Shown here in pieces: positions 35,412 through 45,787 of a DNA stretch of 51,974 bases. Under the pieces are notes generated by a model, which worked only from the letters and a program-made list of their open reading frames with translations, made no database searches and was not told the DNA's origin. How positions within the stretch are numbered: position 1 is the stretch's first letter; every line of letters begins with the position of its first letter. Made by a program: the position numbers and the translations under genes. Origin of the DNA: Streptosporangiaceae bacterium (lineage in GTDB: Bacteria > Actinomycetota > Actinomycetes > Streptosporangiales > Streptosporangiaceae); NCBI GenBank assembly GCA_030038295.1, contig JASHPF010000137.1, positions 1 to 51,974 of the forward strand, read 5' to 3'.

Positions 35412-35437
35412 GGAACACTGCCTAGCCAGCCTGGGTT
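35412..35437 (+). promoter_or_regulatory. SigR/SigH-like promoter upstream of clpC
   Basis: GGAAC (35412-35416), an 18-nt spacer, GTT (35435-35437). It has the same spacing and hexamer as the element before ftsH. It lies about 145 nt upstream of the clpC ATG. Clp protease genes are known members of the Streptomyces SigR regulon. Confidence 0.5.
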
Positions 35438-35581
35438 TGAATGGGATGAACGTCCCCCGAGCTGGGAACGTGGTTGCTAGTGCGGTGTCGCACGCCGTGG
35501 CGCCACCCGGCATACGGGCTACCATGCGGAAGGACGGGGCAGTATGGGTGCCTCACCTACCGCTCTGTGAGGAGCGACGAG

Positions 35582-38119
<2,538 letters not shown>

Positions 38120-38146
38120 CACCCGGCCGGGCATGAAGGACAGCGC

Positions 38147-38208
38147 AGCGCCGCGCGGCCGGCTGGGCCGCGCGGCGCTGGCGTGCCCGGCCCATGCCTG
38201 GGCCGGGC
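38147..38208. terminator. Tandem GC hairpins after clpC
   Basis: A 14-bp perfect stem AGCGCCGCGCGGCC (38147-38160) pairs with 38166-38179, loop GGCTG. A 10-bp perfect stem GCCCGGCCCA (38185-38194) pairs with 38199-38208, loop TGCC. They occupy the gap between convergent clpC and the lipoprotein gene, a probable bidirectional terminator without U-tract. Confidence 0.7.
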
Positions 38209-38215
38209 CCGAGCC

Positions 38216-38908
38216 TCAGAGGGAGATGACCTCGCTGGCCGGCGGGGGCGTCAGCGCCGGCACCGAATTCCACTCCGAGAACGTGACATCGTCGCCGCCC
38301 GGGGTGGCGATGAAGAGCGGATACGGCGGCCCGGAGCTGGCGACGTCGAGCGTGTATCCGCCGCCGTGCGCGGTGAGCACCGGCTGGCCGTTGTAGGTAC
38401 CTGACACGAAGGTCAGCGACGCGTTCGCGCTCGCGGACAGGGGGATCGTCCCGAAGACCTGCTTGCGGAGCGACGACAGAGTGATCGATCCGGCGATCTG
38501 GCTCGCCTCGGCGGCCGGCACCTCGACCCATCTGCCGCAGACCGCGGCGCAGTCCGAGGCTGGCAGGTCAGCGATCTTGAGGAAGCCCTGGTTGATGTCG
38601 ATGTAGGTCCGGCCGGCCACGACCTCAATCGCGAGACGCGTGCCGTTCTCGGTGAATGACCCGGACAGATCGGAATTACCAACGAAGCTCAGGTCGAAAC
38701 TGAGCGTGCTGGAACCGTTCTTCCCGGAGCCGGTCATGCGCACGCTGGTCGCGGAGTCGGCGGCCGCCTTCATCGCGGTGACGATCTGAGCAGCCGTCTT
38801 CGTGCCTGACGATGATGGTGGCGGTGCCGAGCTCCCGCAGCCGATCGCGGTTGTCAGCAGGGCCGCCAGCAGCAGCGCGTAACCGAGCGGCCGTCGTTGG
38901 TGCAGCAC
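38216..38908 (-). CDS. LppX/LprG-like lipoprotein
   Basis: This protein of about 230 residues starts at GTG 38908 (MLHQRRPLGYALLLAALL), and its signal peptide ends in TTAIG before C24, the likely lipidated Cys. The -3 residue is Ala rather than the preferred Leu. The mature part begins with a Pro/Ser linker and then has a mixed alpha/beta region (TAAQIVTAMKAAADSATSVRMTGSG) seen in LppX/LprG/LprF-type lipoproteins that carry lipids to the outer layer. It has a Cys pair (SDCAAVCGRW). An ATG at 38983 extends the frame by 25 residues without a signal-like start, so the shorter form is preferred. The function is inferred only from fold resemblance. Confidence 0.75.
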   Translation of the reverse strand: MLHQRRPLGYALLLAALLTTAIGCGSSAPPPSSSGTKTAAQIVTAMKAAADSATSVRMTGSGKNGSSTLSFDLSFVGNSDLSGSFTENGTRLAIEVVAGRTYIDINQGFLKIADLPASDCAAVCGRWVEVPAAEASQIAGSITLSSLRKQVFGTIPLSASANASLTFVSGTYNGQPVLTAHGGGYTLDVASSGPPYPLFIATPGGDDVTFSEWNSVPALTPPPASEVISL

Positions 38909-39043
38909 GTAGCCGGCCCCGATCTGGAAGTGCCGAGCGGATACGAAGCAGCACTCTGGCCGGTGGTCAGATGTAGACGTCATGGTAGGCCTGTTTCGCC
39001 GGACATCGCCAGGTATCGGGCATCAAGTCGGCGGCCGCCGCGA

Positions 39044-39958
39044 CTAGGACGTAGCCGAGGCGCGCTCTGCGTCGCCTGGCAGGGCCAGCGAGCCGTCCGC
39101 GCCGCGGGTGACGAGGCCGTCGTCGATCAGCCCGCCCAGTGCCCTAGCGCGCTGCGCAGCCTCCGGCCAGGCCGCCTCGAGCGTGGCAGCCGGCACTGGC
39201 CCGGCAGCGCCCCGGAGCACGGCCAGCAGGTGGCCGCGGCAGTGCCGGTCGCTGCCGTGATAACCGGGCGCTGGCCGCCTGGATGGCGCCGCCGGCCGTC
39301 CGAGTCGCACCCAGGCGCACCGGCCCGCGAGAGGGCAGTGGTCGCAGCGCGGCCGTGCCGCGGTGCAGACGAGGGCGCCAAGCTCCATGATGCCCACGGA
39401 CCACCGTGCCGCCAGGGCGCCGCCTGCGGGCAGCAGCCGCTCGGCGAGCTGCCGCTCGGCTACCGTGAGCGCGGGTGCGGGCCGCGCTGCGCCGATCACG
39501 AGCCGCGCGAGCACGCGGCGAACGTTCGTGTCCAGCACGGCCTGCCGCTCGCCGAACGCGAAGCTCGCGACCGCCGCGGCGGTGTAGGCGCCCACGCCAG
39601 GGAGGCTCCGCAGCTGGTCCGCCGTGGCGGGCACATGCCCGCCATACCGCGTCGTCATCAGTACCGCGCTGGCGTGCAGCCGCACCGCCCGACGCGGGTA
39701 GCCGAGCCGGTCCCACTGCCGGACCGCGTCCGCCGCGCTGGCCGCGGCCAGCGCGGCAGGCTCTGGCCATCGCCGCAGCCAGGCCGCGTGGGCGGGCAGT
39801 ACTCGGCTGACGGGCGTCTGCTGCAGCATGACCTCGCTCACCAGAATCGACCACGGTGTTGCGTCCGCATGACGCCAGGGCAGGTCACGCGCATGGGACG
39901 AGTACCAGTCGCACACGGTCGCTAGGTAAGAAACGGTGGCCGGGAGGGACGTGGTCAT
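39044..39958 (-). CDS. mutY: A/G-specific adenine glycosylase
   Basis: This ~304-residue base-excision repair enzyme removes adenine mispaired with 8-oxoguanine. The HhH motif LPGVGAYTAAAVASFAFG precedes the catalytic Asp in VLDTNVRRVLAR; SEVMLQQTPV carries the active-site Glu. The Fe-S loop C-x6-C-x2-C-x5-C (CTAARPRCDHCPLAGRC) is intact. The C-terminal Nudix-like MutT domain of E. coli MutY is largely absent, as in other actinobacterial MutY. ATG 39958 (MTTSLPATVSY) was chosen; the upstream extension to 40009 is not conserved. It sits near disA and radA, the same neighbourhood as in mycobacteria. Confidence 0.92.
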   Translation of the reverse strand: MTTSLPATVSYLATVCDWYSSHARDLPWRHADATPWSILVSEVMLQQTPVSRVLPAHAAWLRRWPEPAALAAASAADAVRQWDRLGYPRRAVRLHASAVLMTTRYGGHVPATADQLRSLPGVGAYTAAAVASFAFGERQAVLDTNVRRVLARLVIGAARPAPALTVAERQLAERLLPAGGALAARWSVGIMELGALVCTAARPRCDHCPLAGRCAWVRLGRPAAPSRRPAPGYHGSDRHCRGHLLAVLRGAAGPVPAATLEAAWPEAAQRARALGGLIDDGLVTRGADGSLALPGDAERASATS

Positions 39959-40050
39959 AGCACGTCGATCCTCGCACGCGAGCGGCCGCGCAGCACCGAC
40001 CGACAACACCGGCGCCGGCGGGTCGAGACGGACTTACCTGCCCGCTCTTA

Positions 40051-40056
40051 GATACT
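40051..40056 (+). promoter_or_regulatory. -10 box, leaderless start of 40064 gene
   Basis: GATACT ends 7 nt before ATG 40064, with no Shine-Dalgarno between. This matches the leaderless arrangement seen elsewhere in the window and fixes the start. Confidence 0.42.
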
Positions 40057-40063
40057 TCGTGAC

Positions 40064-40762
40064 ATGGCTGCGAGGCCAGCCGGTGCGGCGCCAAACTCGG
40101 CCGCCGTCGTCTACTGGCGGCGGCGCGCCGTTGCGCTGCTCGTCAGCCTCTCCGTGCTGGGCGTGTCGAGCTGGGCCGCGGCCGGGGCACTCGGCATCAG
40201 CGCCCGTGCCGATCGCCTCGGCGGTCGGTCGGCCCGGTCAGTGGCGGTGACCCTCGGCAGCGGCTCTATAGGGTCGTCGGCCCGGCTGCTCGACCCGGCG
40301 CTGCGAGGGGTAACCGACGCAACAGCGGCCGCGCGGGCCGGGCGGCCAACCTCGCTGCCCGCGCGCCTCGCGGCGCCCTCCTGCCCGGCCACAAGTGTCG
40401 GGCTGCAGTTGTCCGCCACGGCGCCGCGCTACCCGGCTGGCCAGCTGGCCGAGTTCGCCGTCGACGTGGCATCCACCGCGGGCTACTCGTGCCTGTTTGA
40501 CATCGGTGCCGCGCACGTCCAGCTGCAGATATCGGCCGGGCCGGGAAGAATCTGGACATCGGCGGAGTGCGCCGAGGGCGCGGTGACGCAGTTCGTGACG
40601 CTGCACCCGGGCGTGCCGACCGTGGTGGCCATGACCTGGAATGAGCAGTACTCCTCGGCGGGCTGCCCGATGCCTGGTCCGATGGCCCCGGCCGGCCGCT
40701 ATAGGGCTACGGCTACCGCTGGCCCGGCCGTGAGCAACAGCGTGACGTTCCTGATCGGCTAG
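40064..40762 (+). CDS. Membrane-anchored secreted protein (Rv3587c-like position)
   Basis: This 232-residue protein has a cytosolic start, a TM helix at about 22-44 and an extracellular domain with an Ig-like pattern: CPATSVGLQLSATAPRYPAGQLAEFAVDVAS and AHVQLQISAGPGRIWTSAEC, with two or three Cys that may form disulfides. The C-terminal half resembles the conserved secreted domain found beside disA/radA in mycobacteria (Rv3587c), whose function is not known. Its stop overlaps the disA stop on the other strand at a shared CTAG. Confidence 0.75.
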   Translation: MAARPAGAAPNSAAVVYWRRRAVALLVSLSVLGVSSWAAAGALGISARADRLGGRSARSVAVTLGSGSIGSSARLLDPALRGVTDATAAARAGRPTSLPARLAAPSCPATSVGLQLSATAPRYPAGQLAEFAVDVASTAGYSCLFDIGAAHVQLQISAGPGRIWTSAECAEGAVTQFVTLHPGVPTVVAMTWNEQYSSAGCPMPGPMAPAGRYRATATAGPAVSNSVTFLIG

Positions 40763-41838
40763 GGGTACCGGTCAAGCAGGGCCGCCTCCGCAACCCGGGA
40801 GAGCCCGTCTCTGATGGTCGCCGCCAGCGCCGGGTCCAGCCCGGGTACCTGCCACAGGTCCTGAGCACTCGCCGACAGCAATTTCTGCAGGCCGCCGAAC
40901 TGCAGGATCAGCCGATCGCTCAGCTCCGGTGCCAGCCGGGGAATCTGTCCGAGCACTCGGTAGCCGCGCGGGCTGACCTTCCCGGCCGGATCACCGGGCC
41001 GCTCGAGTCCGATCGTGGCCGCCACGGCCCGAAGGTCAGCCAGCGCGTCGGCATCGAGGGCGGCCAGGCGGTCGGCGGCGCGGGCGGCTGGCTGCGAACC
41101 GGGTTCTGCCGTGTCGGGTTCGTAGTCGCGCAGCAGCAGCTCACGCTGCCGGCGGGTACCCGCCGTGAGCTCGTCGAGCTGAAGCCGGAGCAGACCAGCG
41201 TCGGTGCCAAGCTCGACGAGGTAGCCCGCGACCGCGTCGGTAACCCGCCGCACCAGCTCGAGCTGCTGGACCACCAGCGCGATGTCGGCTACCGTCGCGC
41301 GGTCCTCGATCTCGAGGGCGGTCAGGACCCGGGTCACCTCATCCAGCCGCCGGCGATAGCGCTCCAGGGTGTCGAGTTCCTGGTGCGCCCTGGCGAGCAG
41401 GGCGGCCGAGTCCTCGAGCACATACCGCTCGCCCGCCGCAAACACCGCGATCGTCCGCATCGACTTGCTGACGGTGATGACCGGGAAGCCGGTCTGCCGC
41501 GCCGTCCGCTCTGCCGTCCGATGCCGGGTGCCAGACTCCGAGGTCGGCAGGCGCGGATCGGGTACGAGCTGGACGGCGGCCCGCAGGATACGACGGGCCG
41601 CCTGATCGAGCACGATGGCGCCGTCCATCTTCGCCAGCTCGCGCAGCCGAGTGGCGGAGAAATCGGTATCCAGGTCGAAGCCGCCGGAGCAGATGGCCTG
41701 TACGACCGCGTCGCAGCCCACGACTACCAGCGCGCCGGTATTGCCTCGCACGATTCGCTCCAGGCCATCCCGGAGCGCGGTCCCCGGCGCGACCATGGCG
41801 AGGGCGGTGCGTCGGTGCTCGTCCCGGCCCATGCTCAC
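40759..41838 (-). CDS. disA: Diadenylate cyclase DisA (c-di-AMP synthase, DNA scanning)
   Basis: This ~359-residue protein makes c-di-AMP from two ATP. The N-terminal DAC domain contains the catalytic DGA (72-74) and the RHR motif in GTRHRTAER (105-107). A helical spine follows, and the C-terminal domain contains helix-hairpin-helix repeats (KLLSASAQDLWQVPGLDPALAATI) that bind branched DNA. Start GTG 41838 (MSMGRDEHRRTALAMVAPG) agrees with the family N-terminus and has GAGGCAGG upstream; the frame is open to 41883. A TAGACT -10 box lies at 41878-41873, leaving a ~28-nt leader. Its product is the ligand of the riboswitch at 33 kb. radA lies upstream on the same strand, the usual pairing. Confidence 0.95.
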   Translation of the reverse strand: MSMGRDEHRRTALAMVAPGTALRDGLERIVRGNTGALVVVGCDAVVQAICSGGFDLDTDFSATRLRELAKMDGAIVLDQAARRILRAAVQLVPDPRLPTSESGTRHRTAERTARQTGFPVITVSKSMRTIAVFAAGERYVLEDSAALLARAHQELDTLERYRRRLDEVTRVLTALEIEDRATVADIALVVQQLELVRRVTDAVAGYLVELGTDAGLLRLQLDELTAGTRRQRELLLRDYEPDTAEPGSQPAARAADRLAALDADALADLRAVAATIGLERPGDPAGKVSPRGYRVLGQIPRLAPELSDRLILQFGGLQKLLSASAQDLWQVPGLDPALAATIRDGLSRVAEAALLDRYP

Positions 41839-41912
41839 TGCGTGACCTGCCTCGGTGCTCGCCGCCACCGGCAGTCTAGTCACGAGCGGCGACCGGCCGA
41901 CCGGTGAGCAGG

Positions 41913-43376
41913 CTAGCCGGGGACGTCGGCGTCGCTGACGCTACGGCCGAGCGCGGCGACGATGGCCGCGCGCATGTCGCTCACGGCCGTCACCTCCAGC
42001 GGGCCGGCTGCCTGGCGAACGGCCCGTACGTCGGCGAGACGGCGGACACCGGCTGGCCGGCCGTCGTGCGCAGGAACCGAGCCGGCCGGGATGATCGCCC
42101 GCCGGAAACCGAGCCGCTCAGCCTCCGCGATGCGCCGCTGGACGCCTGCGACCCGGCGGATCTCGCCCGCGAGCCCGACCTCGCCGAAAGCCACGAGATC
42201 GAGCGGCACGCTGATGTCGGCCATCGCGCTCGCGACCGCGAGCCCGACAGCCAGGTCGACAGAGGGCTCGGTCAGGCGGACACCGCCGACGCTGGCGGCG
42301 TAGACGTCGCGCTTGCCGAGCTGCAGGTCGGCCCGGCGCTGCAGCACCGCCAGCATCATGCCAACGCGCGCCGAGTCCAGACCGGACACGACCCGGCGCG
42401 GCGGCAGCTCGCCCGCCGTCGGGCACACCAGCGTCTGCACTTCTGCCAGCAGCGGCCTGCGGCCCTCGAGTGTCACCGTCACACACGTGCCGGGCACCGG
42501 GTCGTGCCGCTCCGACAGGAACAGGCCGCTCGGGTCTGGCAGGCCCGCCATGCCGTCCTCGGCGAGCTCGAAGCAGCCGAACTCGTCCGTCGGACCGAAC
42601 CGGTTCTTCAGCGCGCGCACCATCCGGAGCTGGCCACGCGGATCGCCGTCGAACGTCAGCACGACGTCGACCAGGTGCTCGAGGGTGCGCGGCCCGGCCA
42701 CGGACCCGTCCTTGGTGACGTGCCCGACTAGCACCGTCGTCAGCGTCCGCCGCTTCGCCAGCGCGGTCAGCGCCGCCGTGATCTCGCGAACCTGGGTGAC
42801 GCCGCCCGGCACGCCGTCCACCCCGGCCATGCTGATCGTCTGCACCGAATCGACGATGAGCAAGGTCGGATCGACCGCCTGGATGTGGCCGAGAACCGCG
42901 GCAAGATCCGTCTCGGCGGCGAGGTAGAGCGAGTCGCTCACGGCTCCGATCCGGTCGGCGCGCAGCCGTACCTGTGCCGCCGATTCCTCACCGGTCACGT
43001 AGAGCACGCGCCCCGAGGCCGCTGCGCGGGCACCCGCCGCCAGCAGCAACGTCGACTTCCCGACGCCGGGCTCACCAGCCAGCAGCACGACGGCGCCGGG
43101 CACCAGACCCCCACCGAGCACCCGGTCCAGCTCGTCGAGGCCGGTGGGCTGCGTCTGCGCGGCGGCAGCGTCGACCCGGCCGATCGGCAGCGCCGGGTTG
43201 GCCGGTTCGGCCGCCCGTAGCTGCGGACCCGATCGGGCGCGGCCGACCAGATCACCGGCCGGGCCCTCGGTCACCGTCCCCCAGCCGCCGCAGTCACCAC
43301 ATCGACCCGCCCACCGGGTGGTCCGCCAGCCACACACCGAGCACACGTACGCGCTAGCCGCCGCCGATCGCTGCAT
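41913..43376 (-). CDS. radA: DNA repair protein RadA
   Basis: This 487-residue RecA-like DnaB-type helicase processes recombination intermediates. The N-terminal zinc finger has C12, C15, C26 and C29 (CSVC, CGDC), then Walker [10 protein letters not shown] near residue 100, the RadA-specific KNRFG motif ([11 protein letters not shown]) and a C-terminal Lon-like domain with [17 protein letters not shown] and [21 protein letters not shown] 43376 starts directly at the zinc finger. It is followed 75 bp later by disA; in Bacillus, RadA restrains DisA, so co-location is meaningful. Confidence 0.96.
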   Translation of the reverse strand: MQRSAAASAYVCSVCGWRTTRWAGRCGDCGGWGTVTEGPAGDLVGRARSGPQLRAAEPANPALPIGRVDAAAAQTQPTGLDELDRVLGGGLVPGAVVLLAGEPGVGKSTLLLAAGARAAASGRVLYVTGEESAAQVRLRADRIGAVSDSLYLAAETDLAAVLGHIQAVDPTLLIVDSVQTISMAGVDGVPGGVTQVREITAALTALAKRRTLTTVLVGHVTKDGSVAGPRTLEHLVDVVLTFDGDPRGQLRMVRALKNRFGPTDEFGCFELAEDGMAGLPDPSGLFLSERHDPVPGTCVTVTLEGRRPLLAEVQTLVCPTAGELPPRRVVSGLDSARVGMMLAVLQRRADLQLGKRDVYAASVGGVRLTEPSVDLAVGLAVASAMADISVPLDLVAFGEVGLAGEIRRVAGVQRRIAEAERLGFRRAIIPAGSVPAHDGRPAGVRRLADVRAVRQAAGPLEVTAVSDMRAAIVAALGRSVSDADVPG

Positions 43377-43454
43377 GCTCGGACGCTACTGGGTCCCGCT
43401 GACAGTCCCGCTGCCCGGCCGGCCGGCGCTGGCGGTGCCGGCGCCCGGCCGACA

Positions 43455-43460
43455 TAAGCT
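43455..43460 (+). promoter_or_regulatory. Possible -10 box of TIM-barrel gene
   Basis: TAAGCT (TANNNT) would start a transcript near 43467, with a leader of about 118 nt containing the AAGGAGGG discussed at 43557. Confidence 0.3.
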
Positions 43461-43556
43461 AGACGGGGGACGTGGCCGCCCGGGTCAACCGGGCAGCCGA
43501 GCACACGGGGGGCTATGCCCGCGGCTGGCCGCGGGACCGGTCCTCCGCGCCGGTCG

Positions 43557-43588
43557 AAGGAGGGCGATTGCGCAGGTCACGCACGTGA
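43557..43588 (+). promoter_or_regulatory. Strong ribosome-binding site with possible 6-codon leader ORF
   Basis: AAGGAGGG (43557-43564) is the strongest Shine-Dalgarno in the area but is 20 nt from GTG 43585. A TTG at 43568 lies at proper distance and opens a six-codon ORF (LRRSRT with TTG read as Met) whose TGA (43586-43588) overlaps that GTG. This would couple translation of the main gene to the short one. Codon content is Arg-rich. The alternative is that the true start of the main gene is a non-standard codon. Confidence 0.35.
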
Positions 43589-44397
43589 CAGCCATCAAGG
43601 TTGCGCTGTCGACTGCCTCGGTGTTTCCCGAGCGCACTCCGGATGCGTTCGAGACGGCGGCCCGCCTCGGCTACGACGGCGTCGAGGTCATGGTGACCAC
43701 GGACCCAGTCAGCCAGGATGCCGAGGTGCTGCGCAAGCTGTCCGACTACTACGGCATCCCGGTTGTCGCGGTGCATGCCCCGAACCTGCTCATCACCCAG
43801 CGCGTGTGGGGGCGCGACCCGTGGCTGAAGCTGGACCGCTCGCGCGAGCTGGCCGAGGCGCTCGGGGCTGGCGTCGTCGTTGTCCACCCGCCGTTCCGCT
43901 GGCAGCGCGATTACGCGCGGTACTTCGAGACCGGGATCGCGGAGATGTCCGAGCGGGGCGGCGTCACGTTCGCGGTCGAAAATCTGTATCCGCTGCTGCG
44001 GGGCGAGACGGAGATCGCGGCGTATGCCCCGCACTGGAACCCGCTGGAGATGGAGTCGGCGGCGGTCACGCTGGACGTGTCGCACGCTGCGGTGTCGGGC
44101 TCGGATGTGCTGGCTATGGCGAAGGACCTGGGCAGCAGGCTCGCGCACGTGCATCTCGGCGACGGCACCAAGCCGGGGCTGCCGGACGAACACCTCGTCC
44201 CTGGCCACGGCACGCAGCCCTGCGCCGAGCTGCTGACCTGGCTCAGCCGCACCGGTTACCGGGGATACGTGGTGCTCGAAGTGAGCACGCACCGGGTGCC
44301 GACCCTCGCCGACCGGCAGGCGGACCTCTCCGAGTCGCTGCTATTCGCGCGTCGCTACCTGGCCGGCACCGGCCCCGTCCCGGCCGTGCACGGCTAG
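43585..44397 (+). CDS. Sugar phosphate isomerase/epimerase-type TIM-barrel protein
   Basis: This 270-residue AP-endonuclease-2/xylose isomerase-like TIM-barrel starts [16 protein letters not shown]. Metal-ligand candidates occur at the barrel C-ends: H in VAVHAPN, H in VVVHPPF, E in FAVENLYP, D-x-S-H in [10 protein letters not shown]-x-H in AHVHLGD, and E in VVLEVST. The reaction is not known. It lies between radA (other strand) and dtd, in a position conserved in other actinomycetes. GTG 43585 was taken as the start because it directly precedes the first strand. Its stop shares CTAG with dtd. Confidence 0.85.
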   Translation: MTAIKVALSTASVFPERTPDAFETAARLGYDGVEVMVTTDPVSQDAEVLRKLSDYYGIPVVAVHAPNLLITQRVWGRDPWLKLDRSRELAEALGAGVVVVHPPFRWQRDYARYFETGIAEMSERGGVTFAVENLYPLLRGETEIAAYAPHWNPLEMESAAVTLDVSHAAVSGSDVLAMAKDLGSRLAHVHLGDGTKPGLPDEHLVPGHGTQPCAELLTWLSRTGYRGYVVLEVSTHRVPTLADRQADLSESLLFARRYLAGTGPVPAVHG

Positions 44398-44819
44398 CTG
44401 TCAAGCACCAGCGTGACCGGACCGTCGTTGACGAGTTCCACCTGCATATCGGCGCCGAATGCGCCGGTCGACACGGTGGCTCCGAGCGCGGTCAGCGCGT
44501 CGGCGAACGCGGTGACCAAGGGCTCGGCCACGGCCGCCGGAGCGGCGGCGCTCCAGCTCGGACGGCGTCCCTTTGTCGTGTCCGCGTAGAGGGTGAACTG
44601 ACTGATCACGAGCAGCGGCGCGTTGAGGTCGGCGCATGACCTCTCGCCTGCCAGGATCCGCAGGTGGTAGATCTTGGCGGCCAGCGCCGCGGCGGTCGCC
44701 GCCGAGTCGGTGTGGGTGACCCCGACGAGCACCACCAGGCCCGGAGCCGCGAGCTCGGCGGTGACCGCGCCGGCCACCGTGACACTGGCCCGGCTGGCTC
44801 GCTGCACGACCGCCCGCAT
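44394..44819 (-). CDS. dtd: D-aminoacyl-tRNA deacylase
   Basis: This 141-residue proofreading enzyme removes D-amino acids and glycine mischarged onto t[18 protein letters not shown] is the family N-terminus; the catalytic [17 protein letters not shown] and the cross-subunit Gly-Pro motif NDGPVTL are intact. ATG 44819 was chosen, and the longer frame upstream is not conserved. It is convergent with the TIM-barrel gene, with stop codons that overlap at CTAG, and divergent from the DUF849 gene. Confidence 0.95.
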   Translation of the reverse strand: MRAVVQRASRASVTVAGAVTAELAAPGLVVLVGVTHTDSAATAAALAAKIYHLRILAGERSCADLNAPLLVISQFTLYADTTKGRRPSWSAAAPAAVAEPLVTAFADALTALGATVSTGAFGADMQVELVNDGPVTLVLDS

Positions 44820-44904
44820 GAGATGAGGATTCTGCCACGGAAACGGCCGCCGCGTAGACTGCCGTCGCCCGTAACGGCTCGGCTCGGCAGGAGGCGCTCC
44901 CAGC

Positions 44905-45732
44905 ATGCCTGGCACGTTGATCACGGTCGCCCCGACCGGGGCGGAAGTCGAGAAAGACGCGGTTCCCGCGCTGCCGGTCACCCTTGACGAGCTGGTCGCC
45001 ACGGCCATGGCGTGCCAGCAGGCGGGGGCGGCGGTGATCCACGTGCACATCAGGGACGACGCGGCGAAGCCGACCCTGGACGTCGGCCGGCTGGTCGACA
45101 CCGTTCAGGCGCTGCGCGGGGCCACCGACCTGATCGTCCAGCTGTCTACCGGCGGTGCGGTCACCGACAGCTTCGAGCGGCGGCTGGCGGTGCTCGACGC
45201 CGTTCCCGACGCCTGCTCGCTGACCTGCGGCACGGTGAACTTCGGTACCGAGGTGTTCCTGAACCCGTGGGGCTTCATGAAGGACCTGTACGCGAAGACG
45301 AAGGCGCTCGGTGTGGTGCCGGAGTTCGAGCTGTTCGACTTTGGCCACATCGCGGCGCTGCACCGGCTGCTGGCCGAGCTGGGCGAGCCCGCTGGCGGGC
45401 ACGTGCACTGCGACCTGGTCATGGGCGTCCCCGGCGGGATGCCCGGCGACTGCGCGACGCTGGTCCAGGCGGCTGCCGCGCTCCCGCCCGGCGCGACCTG
45501 GTCGGCGACCGGGATCGGCCGCTCGTCGCTGCCGGTACTGTTCGGCGCGCTGGCAGCGGGCGGCCACCTGCGGGTCGGGATGGAGGACACGATCACGTTC
45601 GCGCGGGGTCGGCCGGTGGCCAGCAACGCCGAACTCGTCGAACGGGCGGCGGCGGCGGCCGAGCTCGCGCAGCGGCCGGCACTCAGCCCGGCGGTGGCGC
45701 GCACGATGCTGGGGGTGCCCGATCACTGCTGA
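44905..45732 (+). CDS. BKACE/DUF849 family enzyme (3-keto-5-aminohexanoate cleavage-like)
   Basis: This 275-residue TIM-barrel of the beta-keto acid cleavage enzyme family has zinc ligands matching H46 and H48 in IHVHIRD and E227 in VGMEDTITF. These enzymes condense a beta-keto acid with acetyl-CoA and cleave it to an acetoacetyl or CoA ester product. Substrates vary by clade, and the lysine-fermentation partners are absent here, so the substrate is unknown. AGGAGG lies before ATG 44905, and TAGACT about 50 nt upstream is a likely -10. It is followed closely by an asparaginase-like gene, with which it likely forms an operon. Confidence 0.9.
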   Translation: MPGTLITVAPTGAEVEKDAVPALPVTLDELVATAMACQQAGAAVIHVHIRDDAAKPTLDVGRLVDTVQALRGATDLIVQLSTGGAVTDSFERRLAVLDAVPDACSLTCGTVNFGTEVFLNPWGFMKDLYAKTKALGVVPEFELFDFGHIAALHRLLAELGEPAGGHVHCDLVMGVPGGMPGDCATLVQAAAALPPGATWSATGIGRSSLPVLFGALAAGGHLRVGMEDTITFARGRPVASNAELVERAAAAAELAQRPALSPAVARTMLGVPDHC

Positions 45733-45787
45733 CCGGCCGGAGAACGCGTCCGTCGCCGGCGTCCTGGAGAATCCCGCGCTGGCCGAG

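Larger units (their letters stand above)
34927..35581. promoter_or_regulatory. clpC upstream control region
   Basis: This 655-bp stretch has no credible gene; short ORFs on both strands show no homology I recognise. It includes a ClgR-like site (35361-35376), a SigR-like promoter (35412-35437) and the hairpin GTGCG/CGCAC near 35490. A -10-like TACCAT near 35520 could be a second, housekeeping start. The ribosome-binding site GAGGAG precedes clpC. Confidence 0.5.
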
